DNA of 64,000 bases, taken from positions 22,050 to 86,049 of the forward strand of contig CAZGKF010000008.1 of NCBI GenBank assembly GCA_964526475.1, given 5' to 3'. Under the pieces are notes generated by a model. That model saw only the letters and a list, made by a program, of their open reading frames with translations. It made no database searches and was not told where the DNA came from. This document shows positions 35,153-44,531 of the stretch, piece after piece. The first letter of the stretch is position 1. Each line of letters begins with the position of its first letter. The DNA is from CAYVTV01 sp964526475 (GTDB lineage: Bacteria > Bacteroidota > Bacteroidia > Bacteroidales > GCA-2748055). A program made the translations under genes and the position numbers.

Positions 35153-36295
35153 ATGTCAATTATGAAACTACCGGGAATCATAATATTACTCTTAGGAATT
35201 TCTTTTAACTCTTTTACTCAGCCCGACCCGTATCTTATTAAAGATTTCCGGAAAGTGAATAGTGAAGTGCTATGTCTTGCATATTTTCCTGACGGAAAGA
35301 CACTTCTTGCCGGGTTCAATGACGGATCTGCGAAAATTATTGACCTCGAAAATGATGAAATTAAGCTTAGTGTTAAAGATCATTGGCAGGGAGTAGTTGC
35401 AGTTGATATGGATCCGGAAGCCAGGTTTTTCATCACTGCAGGTGACAAAACAATAAAGGTATGGACTATTGATGGTGTTCTTGTACATAATATGACAGAC
35501 CAGACGTCAACACTCTGGTCTGTTCATCTGGATAAATCCGGCAGATACCTTGTTGCCGGAGCTATAAGCAGAATTTTTAAACTTTTCGATGTTATTGAAG
35601 GTAAAAAATTAACCGATTATACTGATCATAAAGATGTTGTTATGGCCGCCCGTTTCAGTCCCGATGGCAAATTAATAGCCAGTGCTTCTCCAGGTATGCT
35701 GCGCATCAGGGAAGTAGAAACTGGTGAGATTATTTCAACACTTCCCTCCCACCCCGAAGATATATACTCCCTTGCCTTTAGTCCCGACGGGGAAATGATT
35801 GCCAGTGCATCAAAGGATAAAACGATACGTTTGTATAACCTGAAAAAAAATGAACAGATAGCTGAACTAAAGGGACATTTGAATTATGTTATGGATGTTG
35901 AGTTCTCACCCTGCGGCTATTACCTGCTGAGTTGTTCATTTGATCAGACCATCAGACTCTGGGAAATACCAGGCGGAAAAACAATATATACTTTTATCGA
36001 TCACAAATTGCAGCTTACTGATATTTGTATCAGTCCCGACGGAAAATCATTTGCTTCAGCATCCATGGACAAAACAATAAAAATCTGGAATCTTTCACCG
36101 GAAATATTTGTAGATTTTTACTATAGCAAGGAGATCAATGATGAATTAGGTAAGATCCATGAACTCCTTCCCCGACAAAGAGGCGAAAGTAAAACCGATT
36201 ATGATGCGAGAATGTCTGAAGCCAAAGTTATCAGAGATAAAGTATATAGCAGGTATTATCAGAGGTATCTGGAAGAGAAAGGTTCGGGGAGATGA
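35153..36295 (+). CDS. Secreted WD40-repeat protein
   Basis: A 380-aa protein, signal peptide 1-22 (start at 35153 or the ATG at 35162, MKLPGI). About seven WD40 blades occupy residues 25-325, with repeated FSPDGKLIAS/ASKDKTIRLYNL and SFDQTIRLWEI units. The C-terminal 55 residues are a charged helical tail with an RGESKTDYDARMSEAK segment. Such propellers are protein-binding scaffolds; the partner is unknown. The start region lies in a dispersed repeat. Confidence 0.88.
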   Translation: MSIMKLPGIIILLLGISFNSFTQPDPYLIKDFRKVNSEVLCLAYFPDGKTLLAGFNDGSAKIIDLENDEIKLSVKDHWQGVVAVDMDPEARFFITAGDKTIKVWTIDGVLVHNMTDQTSTLWSVHLDKSGRYLVAGAISRIFKLFDVIEGKKLTDYTDHKDVVMAARFSPDGKLIASASPGMLRIREVETGEIISTLPSHPEDIYSLAFSPDGEMIASASKDKTIRLYNLKKNEQIAELKGHLNYVMDVEFSPCGYYLLSCSFDQTIRLWEIPGGKTIYTFIDHKLQLTDICISPDGKSFASASMDKTIKIWNLSPEIFVDFYYSKEINDELGKIHELLPRQRGESKTDYDARMSEAKVIRDKVYSRYYQRYLEEKGSGR

Positions 36296-36478
36296 TTGGA
36301 TATACCCCCTTCACTTTGCTAAGGAGGTCAAAGGAAACCTCAGCCGGAATAATGTACTTACGGTAAGTTTTGAAAAATCAAGAAAAAGGAGAAATAGACA
36401 GAGACTCCACTAATTCCCCCGATAATAAATTTTGCTGATTAAAACAATTTGGCCAATTTTACGGTTCTAAATTAAAAA

Positions 36479-37858
36479 ATGAAAGATCTCACTAAGGGCC
36501 GGGAGGCGAAACTTATACTTTTCTTTGCGCTGCCAATGTTGCTTGGAAATATCTTTCAGCAGTTATATAATGTAGTAGATAGCATAATTGTAGGTCGTGT
36601 TCTGGGTAAAGAAGCCCTTGCTGCTGTCGGTAATGCCTTTCCAATATTTTTCACTCTGATAGCTCTTATTATTGGTCTGGCATTTGGCGGAACTATAGTA
36701 ATTTCCCAATATTTTGGCGCCAAAGACTATAAAAAGGTTAAGAAAGCCATTAGTACGCTGTATATTTTAATGTTCATTACAGCAGGGTTTCTTTCAATAG
36801 TAGGCCTGATTTTCACTGACAGTATTCTTCGGCTTGTAAAGATACCGGATGAACTGTTCCACGATGCAAGGATCTATATAAAAATATTTATAGGTGGATT
36901 AGTTGTCTTTTTTGGATATAATGGCACTGCTGCTATTCTGAGAGGGTTGGGCGATTCTAAAACCCCAATGGTATTCATGATTATATCGACAATCGTAAAT
37001 ATAGGTCTGGATCTGTTATTTATTCTTGTGTTTAAATGGGGTATTGCAGGTGTGGCCATAGCAACCATAATTTCACAGGGGGGAGCATTCCTTACTGCAG
37101 TATGGTATCTTAATAAATACCACAAATTCATAAGTATAAAAATAAAAGAGCTGGTTTTTGATAAGGAAATTTTCAAACAAACTGTGCAGATAGGATTACC
37201 TACCGGTTTGCAACAAACTTTTGTAGCGCTTGGCATGATGGCAATTCAGCGTATTGTGAATGAATTTGGCACTGATGTTATAGCCGGTTATGCTGTAGCA
37301 GGCAGGATAGATGCTATTGCCATGACTCCAGCAATGATCTTTTCTCAGGCTCTCGCAGCTTTTACAGGTCAGAACATAGGTGCAGGGAAAAAACACAGAG
37401 TAGCCTCCGGCCTGAGAGCTACCCTGCTTATGTCGTCTATGGTTGCAATGATCATCACAACAACTGTAATCCTCTCAAGGCACGTTCTTATTGGCCTTTT
37501 TAATCAGGATCCTGAAGTCATACGCATTGGAAGTGAATACCTTGTTATTGTAAGCGGATGCTATCTTCTCTTTGCCGGCATGTTCTCTTACAATGGAGTA
37601 ATGCGTGGTGCCGGAGATACTATAATCCCCATGTTTATAACACTCTTTGCATTATGGATTATAAGGATTCCCGGAGCTTATTATTTATCCGGAATTATGG
37701 GAGAAACAGGAATCTGGTGGGCAGTCCCGATAGGCTGGTTTTCAGGACTCCTCTTATCAATTATATATTATAAAACCGGTAGATGGAAAACGAAAGTTAT
37801 TGTTAAACCAGTTGTTATAGATCCCGTTGCTACTGCACCGGAAATCGAGATTGAATAA
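36479..37858 (+). CDS. MATE-family efflux transporter
   Basis: A 459-aa multidrug/toxin exporter with twelve membrane helices in two homologous halves. Family marks are LPMLLGNIFQQLYNVVDSIIVGRVLG near the start, a second-half repeat (QTVQIGLPTGLQQTFVALGMMA) and FTGQNIGAGKKHR. Probably driven by a sodium or proton gradient. The substrate is unknown. It appears monocistronic. Confidence 0.93.
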   Translation: MKDLTKGREAKLILFFALPMLLGNIFQQLYNVVDSIIVGRVLGKEALAAVGNAFPIFFTLIALIIGLAFGGTIVISQYFGAKDYKKVKKAISTLYILMFITAGFLSIVGLIFTDSILRLVKIPDELFHDARIYIKIFIGGLVVFFGYNGTAAILRGLGDSKTPMVFMIISTIVNIGLDLLFILVFKWGIAGVAIATIISQGGAFLTAVWYLNKYHKFISIKIKELVFDKEIFKQTVQIGLPTGLQQTFVALGMMAIQRIVNEFGTDVIAGYAVAGRIDAIAMTPAMIFSQALAAFTGQNIGAGKKHRVASGLRATLLMSSMVAMIITTTVILSRHVLIGLFNQDPEVIRIGSEYLVIVSGCYLLFAGMFSYNGVMRGAGDTIIPMFITLFALWIIRIPGAYYLSGIMGETGIWWAVPIGWFSGLLLSIIYYKTGRWKTKVIVKPVVIDPVATAPEIEIE

Positions 37859-37934
37859 AAACCATTCCTGCTGGATTGGAAAAAATTAAACTATACTTAG
37901 CCTACTTTATTCTCATTAAGTATTATGAATTATT

Positions 37935-37942
37935 TAAATTTG
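37935..37942 (+). promoter_or_regulatory. Candidate Bacteroidota -7 box for yicC
   Basis: TAAATTTG matches TAnnTTTG, 46 bases before the yicC ATG in the correct direction. Confidence 0.35.
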
Positions 37943-37988
37943 CATAATAGTGAGGCAATAGTCACCAATCTAACCATATAGTAATACT

Positions 37989-38864
37989 ATGACAAAATCT
38001 ATGACCGGTTTCGGAAAATCCGAAATGGTTCTCCCAGATAAAAAAATAAGCGTTGAGATTAAAACACTTAACAGCAAAAATACGGATATTACAGTAAAAC
38101 TTCCTGCTGTTTACAGAAACCGTGAAATGGAAATAAGACAAATGGTAAGTGAAAAACTTGAACGCGGCAAGATTGATATTCTTATAATCCTTGAACTCAA
38201 TGAAGGTATAACAACATCCGCTATTAATATTCCTGCAGTAAAATCTTATTATAAGAAACTAGCTGCATTATCTGAAGAACTAAGCTTTGGTTCCGGCGAA
38301 TATATCCTGTCATCTGTTCTTAACCTTCCGGATGCCATCATCACAAACCCCCCGGAACCTGAAGAGAAAGAATGGGATGTGATCTGTAACCTGATAAATA
38401 CAGCGATTAGTGCAGCAGACAGATTCAGGTTACAGGAAGGAGAGGTTTTAAAGAATGATATTGTGAAAAGAATACATCTGATCCTCTCAAAACTTGATGA
38501 AGTGAAGCAATTTGAGAAACAAAGGATTGAAAAGATCAGGGAAAAGATTATAAATGGATTGAAAGAATTGAATCTTCCCGAAGAATCCGATAAAAACCGT
38601 TTTGAACAGGAACTTATTTACTATATGGAAAAGCTTGATATTACAGAGGAAAAAGTAAGGCTTCGGAACCATTGTCAATATTTCCTTGAAACTATTAATT
38701 TTCATGAGCCTGTTGGCAAAAAACTGGGGTTTATTACCCAGGAAATAGGACGGGAAATAAACACCCTGGGGTCAAAAGCATCAGACTATAATATTCAGAA
38801 GCTGGTTGTGGAGATGAAGGATGAACTGGAGAAGGTTAAAGAACAAGTGTTTAATCTGGTCTAG
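37989..38864 (+). CDS. yicC: YicC-family endoribonuclease
   Basis: A 291-aa protein with the N-terminal motif MTKSMTGFGKSE and the C-terminal DUF1732 block (HEPVGKKLGFITQEIGREINTLGSKASD). The E. coli member is an endoribonuclease that affects small RNA turnover. It lies upstream of gmk and nadD, an order often seen in this phylum, and the three probably form a unit. Confidence 0.95.
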   Translation: MTKSMTGFGKSEMVLPDKKISVEIKTLNSKNTDITVKLPAVYRNREMEIRQMVSEKLERGKIDILIILELNEGITTSAINIPAVKSYYKKLAALSEELSFGSGEYILSSVLNLPDAIITNPPEPEEKEWDVICNLINTAISAADRFRLQEGEVLKNDIVKRIHLILSKLDEVKQFEKQRIEKIREKIINGLKELNLPEESDKNRFEQELIYYMEKLDITEEKVRLRNHCQYFLETINFHEPVGKKLGFITQEIGREINTLGSKASDYNIQKLVVEMKDELEKVKEQVFNLV

Positions 38865-39008
38865 AAGGGGGAGATGTCCGGAATATTGGAGGGATCGGTG
38901 ATAAAATTGAAGAATTGAGACAAGATTTTTCTGAAAAGGGAAATTGGAAGCCAGAAGTATAAAACTATAACTCAGGATAAACAATCATTTCATTACCCGG
39001 AAAAAATT

Positions 39009-39584
39009 ATGAAAGGTAAACTATTCATATTCTCAGCCCCCTCAGGTTCAGGAAAAACAACTATTGTAAGACATCTGCTCAAGACTTTCCCTGAACTTCA
39101 ATTCTCGGTATCAGCCTGCAGCCGGGAAAAACGGGTCGGAGAAATCCACGGTAAGGATTATTATTTTCTAAAGGTCGATGAATTCAAAGAAAAAATAAGA
39201 AACGATGAATTCCTTGAGTGGGAAGAAGTTTATCCGGGTCAGTATTACGGAACTCTGAAATCTGAACTCCAAAGAATATGGAACGCAGGCAAACATGTTA
39301 TTTTCGATGTAGATGTAGTAGGTGGATTGAATCTCAGAAAACTATTCCCCTCCAACTCTCTTGCGGTTTTCATTCAGCCCCCTTCCCTGCAGGAACTGGA
39401 GAAAAGACTGAAAGCCAGGTCCACAGAAGCGGATGAATCATTGCGAAAGAGGATGGGAAAAGCAAAAACAGAAATGGAGCACGCTAAAGAATTTGATATT
39501 ATATTGGTAAACGATAATCTTAAAAAAGCCCAGGATGAAGCGGTTAAGATAGTCAGTGACTTTATTGAAAACAATATTAAGTAA
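39009..39584 (+). CDS. gmk: Guanylate kinase
   Basis: A 191-aa GMP kinase. The P-loop APSGSGKTT is at residues 10-18, followed by the GMP-binding SACSREKRVGEIHGKDYYF and the YPGQYYGT motif. It converts GMP to GDP in nucleotide salvage and synthesis. Length normal. It is followed by a repeat region, then nadD. Confidence 0.97.
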   Translation: MKGKLFIFSAPSGSGKTTIVRHLLKTFPELQFSVSACSREKRVGEIHGKDYYFLKVDEFKEKIRNDEFLEWEEVYPGQYYGTLKSELQRIWNAGKHVIFDVDVVGGLNLRKLFPSNSLAVFIQPPSLQELEKRLKARSTEADESLRKRMGKAKTEMEHAKEFDIILVNDNLKKAQDEAVKIVSDFIENNIK

Positions 39585-39665
39585 TAAAAGTTCCCGCTGA
39601 TTTCGCGGATTTACGCTGATAAATACAAAATATTCTGCGATAATCTGCGCGATCTGCGGGAAAAA
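39585..39665. repeat. Dispersed repeat R3 (CTGCG-type), copy 1
   Basis: Repeated words such as TTCCCGCTGATTTCGCGGATT, ATTCTGCGATAATCTGCGCGATCTGCGGGAA. The same CTGCG...ATCTGCGGGAA pattern recurs at 56545-56573 and, weaker, at 56787-56803. Confidence 0.65.
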
Positions 39666-39683
39666 ATAAAAAAGAAAACAGAA

Positions 39684-40262
39684 ATGAAAATCGGATTGTT
39701 CTTCGGCACATATAACCCTATTCATACAGGTCATCTGGCTATTGCAAATTATATGGTGGAATACACCGATATGAAACAGATCTGGTTTGTTGTTAGTCCA
39801 CATAATCCACATAAACTTAAAGAAAGTCTTCTGGAGGATTACCACCGTTTAGAGATGGTTCATCTTGCAATTGACAATGATCAAAGGTTCAGGATATGTG
39901 ATGTGGAATTTCGCATGCCTAAGCCTTCTTATACTATCGACACACTTGCTTACCTTGAAGAAAAATTTCCCATGCATCAGTTTGCGCTTATACTGGGCTC
40001 TGACAACCTCAAAACTTTTCACAAATGGAAAAACCATAAAATGCTTGTGAAAAAATTCAAAAGATATGTTTACCCACGTATTGGGGATATAAATGAAGAA
40101 ATTCTGCAACACGAAAACATTCAACTTGTATCTGCCCCGCGTATGGAGATATCCTCAAGTTTTATACGCCTTGCTATTTCAGAAGGAAAAGATGTAAAAT
40201 TCTTCCTGCCTCCCAAAGTGCATGCTTACATTGAGAAAATGTATTTCTACAGGGGTAAATAG
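39684..40262 (+). CDS. nadD: Nicotinate-nucleotide adenylyltransferase
   Basis: A 192-aa nucleotidyltransferase of NAD synthesis. The class motif is FFGTYNPIHTGHLAIA (T/HxGH type), and the second motif is ISSSFIRLAISEG near residue 152. Length normal. Convergent with the next Gfo/Idh/MocA gene with a 7-base gap. Confidence 0.96.
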   Translation: MKIGLFFGTYNPIHTGHLAIANYMVEYTDMKQIWFVVSPHNPHKLKESLLEDYHRLEMVHLAIDNDQRFRICDVEFRMPKPSYTIDTLAYLEEKFPMHQFALILGSDNLKTFHKWKNHKMLVKKFKRYVYPRIGDINEEILQHENIQLVSAPRMEISSSFIRLAISEGKDVKFFLPPKVHAYIEKMYFYRGK

Positions 40263-40269
40263 TTAAAAA

Positions 40270-41574
40270 CTATAATTCATATCCTTCCCTGTACTTGTAA
40301 TGCAGATACTTCTCCGCTTCCGGATCGTTTACAAAAACCTCTGTTTCCGGATTCCAGTTAACAGGCCGGTTCAGTTCATAAGCTATGTTTCCAAGCGTAC
40401 AGGCTACACAGGAATTGTGACCGATCTCCACAGGAACAACAGGATCTTTTCGTGATTTTAATGCTTCTATGAAATCCAGGTGGTGCTTTGACCTGCCTTC
40501 ATAGGGAACATCATCCTTTTTAACTTCAGGTCTGAGTTCTTCAATGGAAGTATCAAAACGTCCACGTGAAACTTCAATCCAGCCATCCGCACCCCAGAAC
40601 TTAACACCACGTATCTCTTCATTAAAAGGCTGTATGGTAAGTTTTAAATTATTGGCATATTGGTATGTAAGAAACTCTGCATCCTCATGGCCTGCCGGTA
40701 TGATTTTTACAGGCCCGCTTTTATCCATGTCCATACCCCAGTGGGCTATATCAATCATATGAGCTCCCCAGTCGGTCATTAAACCGCCGCCAAATTCCTT
40801 GTACCATCTCCACCCTCCCCAGAATTCTTCATCGACCTGAGGATCAAGAGAAATAGGTGGATTTAACTCCTTGTTAAAATGATAATCCGGAAGAGGGCCT
40901 AACCAGCGTTCCCAGTTTAAACCGTCAGGTATGGGTTCTTCAGGCAGGGTATATGGTAAAGGATGAGGGGACGGTCCAAGATGTGCATTAACTTTTTCCA
41001 AAGTCCCGATTTTCCCATTCCTTACAAGATCATTAGCATATATGAAATTTTCATCCGATCGCTGTTGGCTTCCTACAGCCAGTATCCTGTTATTCCGGCG
41101 GACGGCTTTAACCAGTTCCTGACCTTCCTTTATAGTTAATGTCAATGGCTTTTCAAGGTAAATATCCTTTCCTGCGTTGCAGGCTTCGATAGCTATAATA
41201 GCATGCCAGTGATCAGGTGAAGCAATTACTACAGCATCAATATCTTTTCTTTCAAGGATTTTCCTGTAATCCTCATAAATATCAACTTTCTGATTTATTT
41301 CTGCTCCCCGGTAGTATGTATCTGCCCGCTGCAGGAAACGCTCTCTTTTGATTGCATAAACATCGGCACCAGCAAGAACCCTTACGCCTTCCATTTTAAT
41401 GAAGCTGCCCATAAGGAACATTGCTTGTCTTCCCAGTCCGATAAAACCTAAATTTATCGTATCGCTGGCTTTGGCACATGATTTTAAAGGTAAAAGACTT
41501 ACTCCGGCAATACCCATGAGAGAGGTAGCAATAAAGGACCGGCGTGAATAATAGTTTGAGATTTCTTTTTTCAT
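40270..41574 (-). CDS. Secreted-type Gfo/Idh/MocA oxidoreductase
   Basis: A 434-aa protein with a Tat-like N-terminus (YYSRRSFIATSLMGIAGVSLLPL, residues 8-30) and possible lipid-attachment Cys in KSCAK. The Rossmann fold begins LGFIGLGRQA; the catalytic EKP is intact in DIYLEKPLTLTIKEG (about 132-146). A C-terminal sheet carries TDWGAHMIDIAHWGMD. This secreted group acts on sugars or glycosides with NAD bound tightly. It is homologous to the partial gene at the window start. Substrate unknown. Confidence 0.92.
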   Translation of the reverse strand: MKKEISNYYSRRSFIATSLMGIAGVSLLPLKSCAKASDTINLGFIGLGRQAMFLMGSFIKMEGVRVLAGADVYAIKRERFLQRADTYYRGAEINQKVDIYEDYRKILERKDIDAVVIASPDHWHAIIAIEACNAGKDIYLEKPLTLTIKEGQELVKAVRRNNRILAVGSQQRSDENFIYANDLVRNGKIGTLEKVNAHLGPSPHPLPYTLPEEPIPDGLNWERWLGPLPDYHFNKELNPPISLDPQVDEEFWGGWRWYKEFGGGLMTDWGAHMIDIAHWGMDMDKSGPVKIIPAGHEDAEFLTYQYANNLKLTIQPFNEEIRGVKFWGADGWIEVSRGRFDTSIEELRPEVKKDDVPYEGRSKHHLDFIEALKSRKDPVVPVEIGHNSCVACTLGNIAYELNRPVNWNPETEVFVNDPEAEKYLHYKYREGYEL

Positions 41575-41704
41575 AGTAATATTTTTTAATACTGGTTTGA
41601 GTCACCCAAATGTATAAATGTTTTTCTGCTTTTACAATATTTTTTCAAATTTTACAGAAATCTTCCAGTTTGATAAAACAAAATATTATCAACAGATGTA
41701 TAGT

Positions 41705-42247
41705 TTATTTCTCTCTTATTATCTCTGCTCCTCTTTTAATAGCTTGTTCATTTAAGGGAATAAGTTTGTGGTGGCGTTCAGGAAGTGATTTTTTAAGTCC
41801 TTCCTTAACATTCTGAAGACTTACAATGGGTTTTATCTTCAAGTAACCGCCAAGAACAATCATATTAAAAGTTTTTGTTGACGACATCCTTGCTGCTTCC
41901 TCTGCTGCATCGACACAATAGATAGAAATATCTTTTCTTTCCGGATGCCTGGAAATGCCATTACTGTCGTATATAAGTGTTCCTCCGGTCTTCACCAAAG
42001 GTTCAAACTTATCCAGTGCCTGCTGATTAAGCACAATAGCCGTATCGTATTCATTCAGAACAGGGGAACTGACACGTTCATCACTCAGGATCACAGTGAC
42101 ATTAGCGGTTCCGCCTCTCATCTCAGGACCATAGGAAGGGAACCAGCTTACTTCCATGTTTTGCATTATTCCGGAATATGCAAGGATCTTACCCATGGAA
42201 AGAACACCCTGCCCTCCGAATCCGGCTATTATAATTTCTTCTGTCAT
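41705..42247 (-). CDS. korC: 2-oxoacid:ferredoxin oxidoreductase, gamma subunit
   Basis: A 180-aa gamma chain. Start taken at the ATG 42247 (MTEEIIIAGFGGQGVL), 4 bases after the stop of korB, because the longer frame to 42289 would overlap korB and has no family support. The GFGGQGVLSMGK motif and FPSYGPEMRGGTANV are typical. Last gene of korDABC. The complex oxidises 2-oxoglutarate (or related 2-oxoacid) to acyl-CoA while reducing ferredoxin, or runs in reverse. Confidence 0.92.
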   Translation of the reverse strand: MTEEIIIAGFGGQGVLSMGKILAYSGIMQNMEVSWFPSYGPEMRGGTANVTVILSDERVSSPVLNEYDTAIVLNQQALDKFEPLVKTGGTLIYDSNGISRHPERKDISIYCVDAAEEAARMSSTKTFNMIVLGGYLKIKPIVSLQNVKEGLKKSLPERHHKLIPLNEQAIKRGAEIIREK

Positions 42248-42251
42248 TTTA

Positions 42252-43043
42252 TTAATTTTCCCGGGGTTTTTCAATAATCTTACCTTCAATTTTTATGTCC
42301 CCCAAAGGGTAAAAAGGAAACATGTTTTCTTCCATCCATTTATTTGCTTCAACAGGACTCATTTTCCATCCTGAGTTACAACTTGACACAATCTCAATGA
42401 AAGATAAGCCTTTCTTATTTTTCTGGTTTTCAAATGCCTGCCGTATTGCTTTCTTTACTCTTCTCACGTGACCGGGTTTATGAACAGCATGCCGGCTAAC
42501 GGAATAAACACCCGGAAGCATGGCCACCAGTTCGGTAATCCTTATAGGATTCCCCATGGTTGTGACATCACGTCCGTAGGGAGATGTTGACGACACCATT
42601 CCGGGAAGAGTAGTCGGAGCCATTTGTCCTCCTGTCATACCATAAATACCATTGTTAATGAAAACAATAACAATATTTTCCCCCCTGTTACATGCATGAA
42701 TTGTCTCTGCAGTACCAATAGCTGCCAGGTCGCCATCACCCTGGTAGGTAAATACATATTTATCCGGCCATAACCTCTTTATCCCTGTTGCAACGGCAGG
42801 GGCTCTTCCATGAGCAGCCTGGGCCATATCAATATTCATGAATTCATATGCAAGGACAGAGCAACCCACCGGGGCAACACCAATAGTATCCTGTTGAATG
42901 CCCATCTCATCAATAACTTCCATAATAATACGATGAGCTGTACCATGACCACACCCCGGACAATAAGACAGGATATTATCTGTCATGAGGGGTGTTTTGC
43001 TGTAAACCAGATTTTCAGGTTTAATTATATCTTTGACATCCAT
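42252..43043 (-). CDS. korB: 2-oxoacid:ferredoxin oxidoreductase, beta subunit (TPP-binding)
   Basis: A 263-aa beta chain. CPGCGHG (about 29-35) and the TPP/magnesium motif GDGDLAAIGTAETIHACNRGENI followed by INNGIYGMTGGQ are intact. Without the CxxC-rich long form, it fits 2-oxoglutarate-type rather than pyruvate-type enzymes. Two bases follow korA. Confidence 0.95.
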   Translation of the reverse strand: MDVKDIIKPENLVYSKTPLMTDNILSYCPGCGHGTAHRIIMEVIDEMGIQQDTIGVAPVGCSVLAYEFMNIDMAQAAHGRAPAVATGIKRLWPDKYVFTYQGDGDLAAIGTAETIHACNRGENIVIVFINNGIYGMTGGQMAPTTLPGMVSSTSPYGRDVTTMGNPIRITELVAMLPGVYSVSRHAVHKPGHVRRVKKAIRQAFENQKNKKGLSFIEIVSSCNSGWKMSPVEANKWMEENMFPFYPLGDIKIEGKIIEKPREN

Positions 43044-43045
43044 TA

Positions 43046-44125
43046 TTAAACTCCTTTAATTATTTTTTGAAGGGCATTCAAAACTTCATCGGGGCTGTGT
43101 ATGACACCCCCATATCTTCCAAAGTGAGTTACTGGAAGTTTTCCCTTAACAGCAAGCTTAATATCTTCAACCATTTGACCTGCTGACAATTCAACCGATA
43201 AAATTCCCTTTAAATTTTTTGCCATTGAGGCCAGTTCCATAGAGGGAAATGGGAAAAGAGTTACAGGCCGGAACAATCCAGCTTTTATCCCTTTTTCACG
43301 TGCCAGTTTAACTGCTTTCTGGCTGACTCTTGCACTTATCCCATATGCAACAATAAGATATTCAGCATCCTCACATTCAATCTTTTCAAACCGCACTTCT
43401 TCTTCCTGCATCATCTTATATTTAGCCTGAATTTTATGATTATGTTTTTCCTGGCGGGGAGCTTCAAGCTCCAGGGACGTAGCAATATTTCTTTCCCGAT
43501 CAGGCGGTTTCCCTGTTATTGTCCATGAAGGATCAAATTCTGTTGCTCTTGGCTGCTGTTCAAACAACTCCACTTTTTCCATCATCTGTCCAACAAGTCC
43601 GTCGGTGAGAATCAGCACCGGATTTCTGTATTTAAATGCAAGTTCGAATCCCAGTTTCACGAAATCAGCCATCTCCTGCACCGATGAGGGAGCAAGAACC
43701 AGCAGTCTGTAATCACCGTGACCTCCACCTTTGGTTGACTGAAAATAGTCTGCCTGAGAAGGCTGGATTGTACCAAGTCCGGGGCCTCCCCTTACCACAT
43801 TTACAACAACACAAGGCAATTCAGCTCCGGCAATATAGGATAAGCCTTCCTGCATCAAACTTATACCCGGACTTGATGAAGAAGTAATAACTCTCTTGCC
43901 GGTAGCAGCAGCACCATAAACCATGTTGATGGCAGCTACCTCACTCTCAGCCTGTAATACAACCATGCCCGTCCGTTCAAATGGCCGTTCTGCCATGAGG
44001 TACTCAAGTACTTCAGACTGTGGAGTGATAGGATAACCGAAATATGCATCCGCCCCAGCCCTTATAGCAGCTTCAGCAATAGCTTCATTACCTTTCATTA
44101 ACCTCAGATCTTTCATTATCTGCAA
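43046..44125 (-). CDS. korA: 2-oxoacid:ferredoxin oxidoreductase, alpha subunit
   Basis: A 359-aa alpha chain. The pyrimidine-binding domain starts GNEAIAEAAIRAGADAYFGY-PITPQSE; domain II has ADFVKLGFELAFKYRNPVLILTDGLVGQMMEKVE. The gene may start at residue 4 (MKDLRLMKG). It lies 13 bases downstream of the ferredoxin gene. Confidence 0.95.
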   Translation of the reverse strand: MQIMKDLRLMKGNEAIAEAAIRAGADAYFGYPITPQSEVLEYLMAERPFERTGMVVLQAESEVAAINMVYGAAATGKRVITSSSSPGISLMQEGLSYIAGAELPCVVVNVVRGGPGLGTIQPSQADYFQSTKGGGHGDYRLLVLAPSSVQEMADFVKLGFELAFKYRNPVLILTDGLVGQMMEKVELFEQQPRATEFDPSWTITGKPPDRERNIATSLELEAPRQEKHNHKIQAKYKMMQEEEVRFEKIECEDAEYLIVAYGISARVSQKAVKLAREKGIKAGLFRPVTLFPFPSMELASMAKNLKGILSVELSAGQMVEDIKLAVKGKLPVTHFGRYGGVIHSPDEVLNALQKIIKGV

Positions 44126-44138
44126 ATTTGATAAATGA

Positions 44139-44363
44139 TTAAGCTTTTATTCGATAAACCGTAATAACGGCATCAGGACAAACAATAGCGCAATTTGAAC
44201 ATCCTGTACAAGACTCAGGATATTCCATGTATGCGAAGTGATAACCCTTGCTATTTACTTCCCTTGCCAGCCGGATCACATCAGTTGGACAATTAACAAC
44301 ACAAACTTCGCAGCCCTTGCACTTCTCTATGTCAACTACGATTGCTCCTCGTGCTTTCGCCAT
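44139..44363 (-). CDS. korD: Ferredoxin-like 2x[4Fe-4S] subunit of the oxidoreductase
   Basis: A 74-aa protein with two cluster motifs: CKGCEVCVVNCP (about 14-25) and CTGCSNCAIVCP (about 52-63). It delivers electrons from the KorABC core. First gene of the korDABC set. Confidence 0.95.
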   Translation of the reverse strand: MAKARGAIVVDIEKCKGCEVCVVNCPTDVIRLAREVNSKGYHFAYMEYPESCTGCSNCAIVCPDAVITVYRIKA

Positions 44364-44531
44364 AAAAAAAATTTAGTTGATAATGATCTTAAAAAAAATA
44401 TCCGTAAAATTAAAAATATTCAGATTAATGACATCTTTTATCCGACACAATCCGAATTATTTAGCTGGTGTTAAAAAGCATTCTCTTCTATAATATTGAT
44501 CTGCAATAATATATATATTCATTGAATTATT

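Noticed and set aside
36159..36413. 84-codon frame at the end of the WD40 gene
   Set aside because: Mostly inside the WD40 gene in another frame, and basic low-complexity beyond it.
41575..41704. Possible gene between the Gfo gene and korC
   Set aside because: Only AT-rich spacer; the open frame at 41610-41816 is a shadow of korC.
42248..42289. Longer start for korC
   Set aside because: Would overlap korB by 38 bases; the ATG at 42247 gives the standard start.
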